A DNA stretch of 64,000 nucleotides, taken from positions 13,774,288 through 13,838,287 of the forward strand of contig CM022673.1 in the NCBI GenBank assembly GCA_012295275.1. Direction: 5' to 3'. The stretch comes from Chrysomallon squamiferum (taxonomy: Eukaryota > Mollusca > Gastropoda > Neomphalida > Peltospiridae). Below are positions 1-14,035 of the stretch, one piece after another. Both the position numbers and the translations under genes were made by a program. The notes beneath the pieces were generated by a model, which had not been told where the DNA came from, searched no databases, and worked only from the letters and a program-made list of their open reading frames with translations. How positions within the stretch are numbered: the first letter of the stretch is position 1; every line of letters begins with the position of its first letter.

Positions 1-1690
1 AGTTACACAATAATCATAAGCAAACAACACTGACCAGTTAGGAGTGAGACATGAACTAAAATCATGAATTTAATATTTTATATACGTCTGTACATGCAAA
101 TTAATGTGAATTTTTCCATCTGTGGAGGTCAAGGGATTCTAACATAGTTCTGTAATTGTGGAAACATTCTAAATTTACAAACTCATTTTGTAGATTTGGA
201 ACAGTGTAGAAAATATATTTTGTTATTAAACTGTCACTGAAAATAATGGAATTTTCATTCAGTGAAAACAAGATTATAATAATAATAATAATAATTTTTC
301 TTTTAAAATCTACTCTAAAAATTGGATTTAAAGTCATCTTAAAGAATTATTTATACTGTTGACCAGTGCAGATTAAAAGCGTAATTTTTTTTTTTTTTTC
401 TAACATATTCATAATCTTAGTGACTCAATATCTTGTTATTGTTGCTTTCTAAAACATACCAATGATATAGTTGAAAATAAAATATATTTATCTTTATGTG
501 TGTATAATCTATTTAGTCATATATAGTTGAATAATTTGGATATTTGAATGTTTATATTTAATACTGAGAAAGTAAAGTATTTTAGTTACATATATTAATA
601 TATTCTGTTTATTTATTATTTCTGTAATAAAAACTGACAAAGTACTATTCGTTTGTTTACATTGTTTGTAACTGTTTATAATTAGTTTTTACAATGTCTT
701 ATAAATAGGGCAACATTCAATGAAAGTGTATTCCTGTTATGACAAACTATATTGAAGAATAAAAAAGAAGAGAGAACTGAAGTGTCAGTGAGTTAGATGA
801 ATCAGCTAATTTAATAAAAACAAAAAATAATAATTATCCATTTGACAGGTCAGTCAGATTTTCATTTTCAGTTAAAATTGGAAAATCTACTAAAGAATTA
901 TCTTCATTACAGGTCACATGACATTCAAAATGCCAGTCATAACTGGCTGAATGGTGTATAACAATGACTAGCCACATAAATTAGTTTAATATTAAGAATA
1001 ATAATAAATAATAAACCTCTCTCCCTCCTATTTATATTTCAAATTGTGATTTTACGTAAAAATCTGAGATCCTTCCCATATATGATTTTGAATAATTTTC
1101 TAACAGTGAACCTCCCTGATTTAAAATGTTTATATAAATAATAACATTTCACATGTTTCATAAAATTAATTCCCAAAATCAAAATAAAATAAAATAAAAT
1201 ATAAATAAAAACTGTCTTCTAAAAACAGCATTTTATTCATTATGATAAATAATAATAATTTCAAATAATAATTCCTCCTTTTCATCGTTTTTGTTTTTTA
1301 TTAAAACAGTTATAATTAATTTTAAAATAAAAATATAAAACACTTAAAAATTTTATTCATTAATAAATAATAATAATAATAATATCGTTTTATTTTTCGA
1401 TGGCTGTTTTCTCTCCAATTCCGATAATAATAATAATAATAATAATAAACAATTGGTCCTACAGATTTCCGTGCTACAGTTTATTTATTAAAACAAAAAT
1501 GAACAGTCCTGTAAAAAAATTCAAAAGAAGCTATCCCGGTGTGAGATTTTGTTTCGGGATGCTCTAAATCAAAATTCGGACAAATTTCAATTTGTGTTGT
1601 TTACAAACCTAATTTAAGCGTAATGCACGTGTAATTAGTGGATACTGATGGAGGGATAAAATACAACATACTGCTTGTTTCGGAATTACT
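1..1690. other. AT-rich upstream region, no gene seen
   Basis: This stretch is AT-rich, with short ATA/AAT runs near 1365-1385 and 1422-1447 and no open frame or splice-bounded exon that I can support. It should hold the promoter and 5' UTR of the CUB-domain gene starting at 1691, but I see no convincing TATA or initiator element. An earlier upstream exon cannot be excluded. Confidence 0.5.
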
Positions 1691-2805
1691 ATGCATTCGT
1701 TGTGCGTGCAGTTTGCAGCAGTCGTTGTACTGGGGACGCAGTGTTTGCAAGGTGAGACTATTATGGGATACGACATCAGTGTTTACGTTGAACGATAAGT
1801 CGATAGAATCAAGGAATGTCAGTTTCAGAGATTGCTGTTACTGTTAGTGTTACAAATGGACGGGGTCAGGGTCATTACTATAAATAAACATGGGTAGGGA
1901 AGGGGGGTGCGTCTTGATATTTAATTATTGCTTGTTCTAACCCAGTAAATAAAAAGAAAAAGACGAACGAAATATAAATAAAGATGTTACCGTAGTAATC
2001 CTATCCCACTATCCACTATTAGTGTTACATAAACCAGCGTATTAAACGGCGGTACTGGAGAGTTAGAAAGGGGTGGTTGGTACCGAAAACCTTCCATACT
2101 TATTAACATGAACAAACAACAGAACCCCCAAAAAAAAGAAATGAATAAATTAATTTACTTATCTAATGTTACCTAAACACAGTTTTGTTGGTATCAGCTA
2201 GGCTTTTTAATTTATTATTATTTATATAAGGATTACATATAAACAAAGAAACAACAACAACAACAACATCAACAAGGAATAATTACTTACTTTGTTGTTC
2301 ATATTATCTTCTGATAATTTTTAAAAATTTATTTGAATATGTTTGAAATACCTTCAGTGGCACTACATATTATATTCACACTGACATTTAAACAGTAGAT
2401 AGGCTGCCACTCAATGGTATCATGTTTATATTAATATGTGTTTTTTTCTTCAGTGATGTCACAGTGTGGGGACACACCTTTTCTAGTAACACAGAGGCAT
2501 TCTATATCCAACTTTATACAATCTCCTAACTACCCAGAAAACTATACTGAGTAAGTATACTCTGTAATTATTATTATTAGTAGTAGAAGTAGTAGTAATA
2601 GTACTAGTCATATTATTTTTAATGTTACGATTATTATTGTTATGATTGTTTTATTATTATTAATATTATTATTATTATATATGATTATTAATATTATTAA
2701 AATTAGTAGTAGTAGTAATAGTAGTAGTAGTAGCAGTCATAGTAGTAGTAGTAGCAGTCATAGTATTATTACCAATGTTATGATTATTATTATTATTATT
2801 ATTGA

Positions 2806-2860
<55 letters not shown>

Positions 2861-5800
2861 TGACAGAAACTCCAAAATTATTAAAGTTGAAAAATTATTA
2901 GCTATAAAACCTTTCAGATCCCTTTTTCTAATATTCAGTTTATCTTTTTATTGTTTTAATTTGTTTTTTATTTAAATATGTATTGTTTTTCTTTTCTTTT
3001 TTATGTAATTTTATTTATTTATTTATTTATTTATAACTTTTAATTTTAAAAATTTTAAATATTTTTTTTTTTATTTTTTATTTTTTTTTTCCACCCAGAA
3101 ATATTCACTGCAAGTGGAATATTAGAGCAAGCGTAGAGTCATATGAAAATGATTTTCTGAAGTTTGAAGTTGTTGATTTTATTTTGATGGGAAACAGTGG
3201 CTGCACCTCTGATTACCTTGAAATAACAGCAGGTAAAACACCAAAGTTTTTACATTTTGTTTCTAAATTTAGAAAAATGGAAACTGTTTAGATATACCTT
3301 AACAGAGTCTTGTATTGAACAGTTGTTGTAAGTTGTATAATATATATCTTTTTAATAATGTCAGTGATATCAGTGTGTTATTTTTATCTGTTAGCAACAG
3401 AAGAACATTTAATGTATACCTTCCCATAAACAGAAAATCAATATTAATATTTACTTTTAGAAACATAAATGTGGATATTTAATTCCATATTCTCTTCTCC
3501 CTATTTGATTGACTAACACACTAACACTAACAAGTAAACCCAGAATACCTGGAGTATACAGAACATTCATTTGATTCAAGCAAATTTAAAAAAATTTGAT
3601 TTATTAACAAAAAACCATCTATTAACACTATAATTAATCAACATATTTTCACTTGCTTAATTATATTTTGTTACATAAGCATTTAAAATAAACTCAGATT
3701 CTATAATCACTTGTTTCAAGATGTGTTATATTTTAATTTTTCACAGAAACAAGAAGTTCAGATCCAGAGAGTGTAGTAAGCAGAAATGTGGGTCGGTGGT
3801 GTGGAAAACGTTACAGCAAGTTTTTAGAAATACCTGGAGACGTGACGTTTGTCTTCCACTCAGATTCATTCAGTACCAGTCGAGGATTTAAAATTAAGAT
3901 TGACCTTATCAAGGGTAGACAAAGTTCCCCAAAAATTATTTTAATATGTAACAAAAAACAAAACATAAAAAAAACAAAAAAAAAAATATATAATAATAAT
4001 AATAATAATAATATCAAAAATTGAAAGCAGTAAAAAAAAAAAATCCAATTTATTTGTGTTCTCCTTTTTCATTTTTTTTTCTCAGACATATAGTTCTATG
4101 GAAAACAAATGTCTTTTTTTCTTTTTTTTCCACTTGAACATAAACATAAATTCTTTAATATTTATCAAAATGGAGTCTTTATTTGTGTGCGTTCACAATC
4201 ATTTTTCTTTGTTATTAAAATATTAATCAAACCAGTCATGGTTTAACTGAATAAATAAGTAATTGGTATGATAGTTTTAATAGTAATTATGTAGCAGTAG
4301 AGTAAATCTAAAATAAGTAAAATGAATTAATAAACTATTTTGTCAAAAATATGGAACAACTTATTTGTTATTTTATAAATAAAAACAATTTCAGAGTAGT
4401 CATTCAGCGTTTAATCCAGCAATTAAACACTAAAGAATTAACTTTCAATACTGTGTATGTGAGAATGTGTGTTTGTGAGTGTTGTCTGTGTGTATGTGTT
4501 AGAGTGTGTGTGCATTTGTATGAATTACAAGTAATGCATATTTACCAATAGACATAGTAGTGATGAGTTTTGCCTAGGGCCTGCACGTAGGAAAATTACC
4601 TGCTCTGAATATAGATATAAAAATCAATCTGGTTACCTTAGCACTATATACAGCATATATATATATATATATAATGATGTGGCAGCTGTTTAAAGATGTA
4701 ATTAAATAAATGGATATTTAAATTTTAGCTACAGATATCTGTAACAGCTCTGTACAACTAAACACAACAACTGCTGTTTATGGATCTCACCTTACTGCAG
4801 TTCAAGAATTTGGCCCAGCAGAAAGTTTGATTTATTCACCTGGGTTTCCTTTTGGTTTGTACAGGTGGGTATTTTTTTATTATATTTTTTTATTGTTTAT
4901 TTTTTTGTTTTGTTTAGTTTTCTAAAACTTGTATTCATTGAGTTTGTGTAATCTTAAAATATAAATGGGTGTGGTTGTGTACATGTATGTAAATGTATGC
5001 GTCTTGGTTTGTCTCTCTCTCTAATTTTTTCTCTCTTGGTCTGTCTGTTTGTCTCTCTGTCTGTTTATGTTTGATTCTGTCACTATATATTGAAATATGT
5101 ATATATGTATCTATCTGTCTATTATCTATATATCTGTATGTGTTTGTGTGTATGTGTGTGTGATTTTACAAAACTTTGACTATTATATCTTTATATGATG
5201 AGATTATAATACATATGTGAATTCACACTTGTTTTTGTGTGTTGGGTCATACATTGTTTTACCATCCTCTTATTCTCTTATAAAATTGTAACTGTGTGTT
5301 ATTCAAGTTTGGCAAACAAATTATTTTATCAAATATTCTAATGTTCTGTTTCACAGGGAGATGAAATGTGTTTGGGACATTGGCTTGCCCAAAGCAAAAT
5401 ATCTGTACTCTGGAACCCTACATCTGGAAAACAAGGCAGCATTGTTACCATGGAAACATGCTAATGTCAGTAATTCTCCTGGCAGTATTCATATCATGGA
5501 AAGTTAGTCTGATTTGAACAATGAAATGTTTTTAATATTGTTGAATGTTTTGTCGACTGTCATGTTTCTGATGTAAATATATTTATTTCAAAGTAAACCA
5601 AGAACTAAATATAAAAATACACTGATTTATTTCTTCTGGCAAATATGAAAAAATGTGTCCATAAGAGATTAATTGAAACATATTTATATAAATGTACTGA
5701 CATTATATCAAACCAAGAACACAGTATAATAGATAAATTTCTTCTGGTGTTAACTGAACAATCTGGCTACAACCAGAGATTAATAAATATTTATATTACA

Positions 5801-6566
5801 CATCTTAACACATTTTAATAATTAAAAAAAACTTAAAAGTGAAAATTACATGTTTTTTTTTCGCAAATTAAGATATGACAAAGAAAACCTATCATCACAC
5901 TGTGGCTTGGCTGTTAAAACTGATTTACTGATCACTTATATTCACCTTCTCATAAACAGTAAAATAAATACCAAAGTCTTTGATAAACTAACCACGAGAA
6001 AACAGTCCAAAGAGGTAGGTGCTGTAAGCTAACCAAACAACTCAGATGTGTAGTTTAACCACTGGGCTATAGTCATATCAACACTTGTTATAAAGCATTT
6101 AAAATGTTAATGAGGGAGGCAAAGTTTGATAGAAAGTTTGAAAATGTTTCTTCACTGAGGGATAATATCAAAAAGTCCCATCATAAATTTATTTATTTAT
6201 TTATTTTATTTTATTTTATTTATTTTAATTGTTATTTTTATTTTATTTTGTTTTATTTAATTTAATTTAATTTGATTTAATTTAATTTTATTTTTTAAAG
6301 AGGTGCAATAACTGATGTATTGTGCAGGTTATGTAATATTAAAATGTATTGCATGTTGTGTATGATGTTGTAGACTGGGAAGGAGGCAAGGAATACAGCT
6401 ACCGTATTGATGAGTATTTCATTTATCAGAGTTCAAGTCCCTACATGACAGACAAAACTGTTACAGTAACTTTCAACAGAACCAGGCACAGTCCTAAATA
6501 TCACATAGGTTTCCAGCTCATCATGTATCCCAGGATTCCTTGTAAGTGTAATCTATCTGGATGAAG

Positions 6567-6626
<60 letters not shown>

Positions 6627-7933
6627 AGTTATATAATATTTTATTTTAACGTTGTATACATCTTTTCTTAACAATTTTAATATCTGGTTTTAGACAACTC
6701 TAGTTGTTAATAAAGATGTAAATGATATTTATGTTTTAACATTCTGGGTTTAGACAAATCTGTCTCTGGTAATAAAGATGTAACTGATATTTATGTTTTA
6801 ATATCTGTGTTTTAGACAAATCTAGTTGTTAGTAAAGATGTAACTGATATTTATGTTTTAATATCTGTGTTTTAGACAAATCTAGTTGTTAGTAAAGATG
6901 TAACTGATATTTATGTTTTAATATCTGTGTTTTAGACAAATCTAGTTGTTAGTAAAGATGTAACTGATATTTATGTTTTAATATCTGTGTTTTTTAGACA
7001 AATCTAGTTGTTAGTAAAGATGTAACGATATTTATGTTTTAATATCTGTGTTTTAGACAAATCTAGTTGTTAGTAAAGATGTAACTGATATTTATGTTTT
7101 AATATCTGTGTTTTAGACAAATCTAGTTGTTATATGGATGTACTCACAGCAGACCCAGAACCATCATTTGTGGATATCAGAGACAATGGTTTCAAGTTAG
7201 TGTCAAGTTTATTTAAACTTTTAATTTATTTATTTATTTATTTTTTTTTTTCTGTTTGCTTTTTAATTTTTTTATTTTTTTTCTGTGTTTTTTCTTTTGT
7301 TATTTTTTTATTTAACCTTTTTAATTTAGTTTTTATTTTATTATTACTTTTTAATTTAAATTTAGTTTTTTTGCTAAATTTTATTTCATTTCATTTCATT
7401 TTATTTTATTTCATTTTATTTTATATTTTACTTAATTTCATCATCTTTTAATTTTTCCTTTCAATTTGCTTTATATTATTTGATTTCAGTTTTTTTCATG
7501 TATTAAATTTTTTTTTTAATTTCAGTTTTATTCACTGCAGCTGGATGATATCATCAGGTAAAAGCATTGGTGGTGATGAGAACCGCGTAGTTGTAGTTGA
7601 AGTGTTGGAGATGGACTTCGACTGGAGCACAGTGACGGAGTGTAACAAGATTTTCAGAGTGGAGGATCGTACGTACTAGAAACACAAAATCTCAAAAACA
7701 CAAACTCATAAAATATCTGACATCATTCTGTAAACATTATTTAGATTTTAACCTTTAAATACTTTTCCTGCATGAACTGGTGACATATTGATAAATATTA
7801 GGAGATGTACTGGCTGTTTTATATCTGTTGAATTCTTGAGTCAATTAATTGCAGAATACAATCTATGGATTTATCTGTAGAGTAAATACAACAGTAAAAC
7901 AATTTATGAGTGTTATGATTTTGTTTTTTATTA

Positions 7934-8010
<77 letters not shown>

Positions 8011-9370
8011 GTTATTTTTAGGGAATCACTCACTGATATTTGATGAACTCTGTAAAACAAAGACAAGTTCTGATCTACCAATTCTCATACGAAGTTATGG
8101 TGTTTGGATTTTTGTTAAATTTAACATTAACACCAAACTTCGCAGACTTCTCTTCAAATATTACTCTCGAAACAAATGTGAGTTAGTTATTATTATTATT
8201 ATTACAACTACTACTACTATTGCTACTGCTATTACTACTACTACTAGAAATGCTACTATAATTCTAAATGTACTACACTATTGCTATTATATATAGTGTT
8301 AATTACTATATCTGCTATATATTCTAAATATATACTACTACTACTGCATCTTCATCTATCATTACTACATTACTACTGCTACTACCACTGGTGCTACTTC
8401 TATATTTATTATTACTACTACTACTACTGCTGCTGTTGTTGGTGCTGCTGCTACTGCAATTACTGTATTTGTTTTTATTGTTTTACTATTCAGATGTCAT
8501 TAATCTGAATATAAGTAAATGAAAAACAACAAAAACAACAAGAACAACACAGAAAATTTTGGCATAAAAGTGTAAAGAAATAAAAAATGTAACAAAACTG
8601 GTATCAGCAACTTATTAGAACTATGAAAAATTTAGTGAGGTCAGTTAAAACTGACTTTGATAATTAAAAGATGCAATTTGTAGTTACACACTGACAATTT
8701 TTAGTTACAAACTGACAATTTATTTTCATCTCTAGATGACTTCAGTGAAAAGCCTGTGGAGGCTGTTGAAAACAGAAGTTACATGTGGCTGGTGGCGCCC
8801 TCTGTTTTGAAGGAATGGTAATATCTACATCATTTTTAAATTTATTTATTTTATTATTATTTATTTTTAATTTTGTTTTGAAATAACAGAACCCGTATAA
8901 CAACAGTATAACATTATAAAATGAAGCGTGAAAATATAACCCTCTGTCACATTTTGTTTGGTACAAGAAACATTTTGTGAGAAATTTCAATCAATTTAAT
9001 TATAACTGATTCTCTGTTCAGGATCACTGAGCCTGTGCGCTGGCTTTTCACGACAAGAAGACCAGGGAAATGCATCGAGCTGGGAATTGTCAACATCACT
9101 CAGTCCAAGCACTACACAGACCAGATCATCAGAGCTTTTGATGGTAAATGTTTTATATACTCAACAGCAATGTGTGTTTGTAAAACACTGTAAGTGTGTG
9201 GTAAATTACACTGTTTTTCTCTGTTTCTCTTACTCTCCATGTTTCTGTCTGCATGCCTTTCTGTCTGTCATTCTCTTTATTTCTGTTTCTCTCTCTCATT
9301 CTGTTTTACTTTGTTCTCTGCTTTTCCCTCCCCTCTCTCACTCTTGCAATCTCTCTGTCTACATATGTAA

Positions 9371-9420
<50 letters not shown>

Positions 9421-12417
9421 TATATATATACATTAATTGTGTTAATACACAGTGTATGCTATTTGTTTTATTATACACTGTTTGTTGTCTGTGTTATTAT
9501 ATTAAATGTTTTTTTGTTATTATATTAAATGTTTTTTTTGTTATTATATTAAATGTTTTTTTTATTATATTAAATGTTTTCTGTGTTATTAAAATAAATG
9601 TTATCTATTTTATTATATTAAATGTTATTTTTATTATTATATTAAATGTTTTCTGTGTTATTATATTAAATGTTTTCTGTGTTATTATATTAAATGCTAT
9701 TTTTGTTATTATATTAAATGTTTTCTGTGTTATTATATTAAATGCTATTTTTGTTATTATAATAACAAAAATAACATTTAATATAATAACAAAAATATCA
9801 TTTAATATAATAACAAAAATAACATTTAATATATTAAAAGTTTTCTCTGTACTGCAGGCTCAGATGAGACAGCTGATGAAATAATGACCTGTCCGTATAT
9901 AGATAAGTGGGGACTGAAGCGTTTGCAGGGCCCAGTGAGAAGTACTGGCAGTTCTCTGTTCGTGCTTGTCAACACAGAGACTAATCCTGTAGACACACCT
10001 GTACTTTTTTCTTACACCGCTTCAGGTTCGTACAGGTAGTCACTTCCAAAACAGGACACAATTTAACTGTAATGGAAAAACAGACAATTTATTTTTCTCA
10101 CGTTAAATAGTTTTTGGAATTTGGTTTTAAATGATGTACATTTTAATAAAAATATTTGAAATATTCATGGGTTATTCAAATTTTGACATCTTTTTCATGT
10201 ACCCATCCAGTTTATAGAAGAAAGAGTCCATTTTATATGTTAGACCCAAAATATCTCTGTTTCAGTAAATCTATATAACTTAGCTTTGTTATTCTGCAGT
10301 GCTGTAAGGTGGTAACTTTTACATAACAGTTTCAATGCTGTAATAATGATTTAGAAAAATACTTTAATTTACACTGTTTCATCCCATGTACTCTATAGTT
10401 CTGTTGTAACAGTTAAATACTTGTTTTTATATTACAGATACATGTGACTTCTCCATGTACTCCAAAATACTGTTGTAACAGTTAAATACTTGTTTTTATA
10501 TTACAGATACTTGTGTCTTCTCCATGTACTCCACAGTTCTGTTGTAATAGTTAAATACTTGTTTTTATATTACAGATACATGTGACTTCTCCATGTACTA
10601 CACAGTTCTGTTGTAACAGTTAAATATGTTTTATATTACAGATACATGTGTCTTCTCCATGTACTACACAGTTCTGTTGTAACAGTTAAATACTTGTTTT
10701 TATATTACAGATACATGTCTTCTCCATGTACTACACAGTTCTGTTGTAACAGTTAAATACTTGTTTTTATATTACAGATACATGTGACTTCTCCATGTAC
10801 TACACAGTTCTGTTGTAACAGTTAAATATGTTTTATATTACAGATACATGTGTTTTCTCCATGTACTCACAGTTCTGTTGAACAGAAATACTTGAACAAA
10901 CAGTGAAAATAAACATTTTATATTACAGATACATGTCCACTCCATGTATTACACAGTACTGTTGTAACAGTTTTGTTGTTTTTATATTACAGATACATGT
11001 TTAACCATTTATTAAAAGTACTGTTGTAACAGTTAAATATATTCACAGATAAATGTTAAATGAAATTCTATTGTAACAGTTAAATATTTTTAAAATACAT
11101 GTGGCACATACATATAACAAACATGAAAATAAACATAACCAGTCCACACAAGTGAGTTTTGTAATAACAACTTTAACTTGATAAAATTTCTCAGCTAAGT
11201 CTTAAAGAAATGGCAAATATTTAAGTAAAACACACACACACACACACACACACAGTAGATTATTATTATTGTTGTTGTTATTATTATTATTATTATTATT
11301 TTATAACAACACAAAGTAAAGTGAATAATGTATACTTAAATTCACAGGGAAAAAAAATGAAAAGAAAATGAAGTTAGTTTATCTTAATTAGAAAATCCAT
11401 TTTGATTATAAAACAAATCAATATTTATCAAATTATTTAAAATAATTTCATCTCTGCTAATAATCAGGATGATGTCTGTGTTTCCTCTCTGTAGAGTTGA
11501 TTAGTGGACTGTGGAGTCTGTTTATTTGTAGAAATATTTTGTGTCACTGGAAGATTGCTTCAGAAGGTGGCCATGTTCAGATTAGATCTTCTACACAACT
11601 AACTTCTTGTGACAAAAATTTTCTGGCAGCTTATAACTGTAAATTTTTGTTTGTTGCTGTTGTACTAGTTGTTGTTGTTGTTGTTATTATTATTATTATT
11701 ATTATTTTTTTTTTTTTGTTGCTGTTTTTGTTGCATGGGAAAGTAATAGTTATTTGTAGTTGCTGTTGTTGTTGCATGATTATTTTTATTATTACTTATT
11801 TCTACTATTGTTGTTATTATTTTATTATTGTTGCTGTTATTTTTGTTGGTATTGTTATTATTTCTATTATTATTATTATTATAAAAATACTATAAAATTA
11901 ATTAGCATTTACAGCACATTTATTTATTTGCTTAAATTATAAAAGCTTACTCATTTTGTTTTACTTTACTGACAACAAAGACAAAGATTTTTACAAATAT
12001 CTCAAACATCGATTTTCTTTCATTGTTTAAAACTGGTCTTCATATTCAGCTGATAACATTAATTTTTATTATTTTTCTATAAATTAATGTTATCAGCTGT
12101 AATTTATTTTGATCCCCCCCCCCAAAAAATATAATAATCTCCTTTACCAGATTTTAATTTAGAATTTTGATTCTGTTATTTTTCAGCTCTGTCTTCAGAA
12201 CGTCTGATAGGAAAGTGGTGCCAGTCTAATGACTCTGTGATCAGTGAACAAAATGATTTGTACTTGAAATTAGCTGTGAAAGAGTCAGATGAGGGCAATT
12301 TTCAGTTAAAGTATTTTAATGTTAAAAACACGTGTAAGTAGAAAAGCTATTTTTTTTTTAAAAAATTCTCATCTGAATTATTTTCAACACACTTATTTAA
12401 GCAATGATTTACGTACC

Positions 12418-12468
<51 letters not shown>

Positions 12469-13978
12469 TATAAAGATATTAATTTTTATTTTTTTATTTG
12501 TTTATAAACATACATTTACAAACATTTCTGATATTTGTGTTTTTTAATTTCAGCCAGTTGTTGTTCGCAAAACTCTGTAATTCGTCTGACAGCTGAATCA
12601 GTCTTGAGTTTGACTTCACCAAACCACCCAGTGTACTACCCCATGTGAGTACTGTAAAATACATTCTTCTAGTTTCTGGTAGTCATGCCAACACACTTGT
12701 TTGATTTTGTGGCATTTATTTTAAGCTACATTTTTAATTATTTCAGTGATTTTTGTTTTGTATTGTTCTGTTTTTATCTGTCTTTTAGTATTTGTCAATA
12801 ATTCACTTGTCATTGTACCAACACATTTGAAAATTCCCTATGTATTGCTAAACATTCATTTACCCAATTTCAAAATACTAATATTTAATATACATATGTA
12901 CCTATGTATGTGTATGTATGTATGTATGTATGTATGTATGTATGTATGTATATGTATGTAAATACTATAAAATAAATAAATAAATAATGGAAAAAAAGAA
13001 AAGAAGTCAGTTATTTGTTTTAAGCCCAGTCTATAGACATCGTACTCTGTGTTACAGGAACTGTGACTGTATGTGGCACATCATCGCTGCTGGACGTGTG
13101 AACATCGTCAGCATAGACATTGAAGAGTTTCATCTGCAGAGACAACAGCCTGGTGAAAAGTGTACAGATAGCCTAGCACTTTATAATGGTATTTTTGTTT
13201 TATTTTAAATACTTTTTATTTAATAACTTCACGTATATTCCTCCTAACAAATATTTTTCATGCAGAGATTTCCAGGAACCATCATTAGCCAAATAACTGA
13301 GTTAGCAAATGATATCAGAATTAAAATTTTGCATTATGAAAAAACCCCAATGAAAACACCTGTGTAAAAATGTAGGTGTTATTGACAAGTTTATTGCTAA
13401 GTCATTTAAGAATTGTGAAAATCTGTTTCCATCATAAGAATGTTTTGGTCCTGCCCAGTATATTATTATTATTACAAATAGATAATTTTTTGCAGGTAAT
13501 GAGAAAGAAATAATTAATTTAAAGGTAAAAATATGAAATCATTTATATTAGTTATTGTACAGGTAGAAAGATAAATGTAAGGTCTTATTTATTTATTTAT
13601 TTTTTTTTATTTTGCAGGTAGAAATGAAAGTAATTTTTGTTAAATATTTTACAGGAGAAAATATGAAATAATTTATGTTAATTAATTTACAGGTTAAAAA
13701 GTCCAAAGTAATTATTTTACAGGTTAAAAATAAAAATAGTTACTGTCAGTTATTATTGATTACCCTACAGGTAATAATAAGATACCAGCCAATGAGATTG
13801 CAGTGCTGTGTGGTGAAGATGGTGTTACTAAAAATAGTTTTCAGTCAGCTGAACAGAATATGACTCTTCACTTTAAATCAGACTCCGCTGTCGCAAATAG
13901 AGGATTCAAACTGAGTCTCAAATCGGTGGCTATTAAATGTAAGTTCATCATTGTAGTTTAAATTTTTATTAACACCAG

Positions 13979-14035
<57 letters not shown>

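Noticed and set aside
2642-2875. Open frames rich in Ile/Asn/Ser on both strands
   Set aside because: They are translations of ATT/AGT trinucleotide repeats inside an intron of the CUB gene.
7134-7451. 105-codon open frame starting in CUB exon 8
   Set aside because: Only its first codons are exon 8; the rest is a T-rich intron read-through.
9087-9884. 265-codon open frame, the longest uninterrupted one
   Set aside because: It starts out of frame within exon 12 and runs through CA and TTATTATATTAAATG repeats; the real exon frame splices at 9143.
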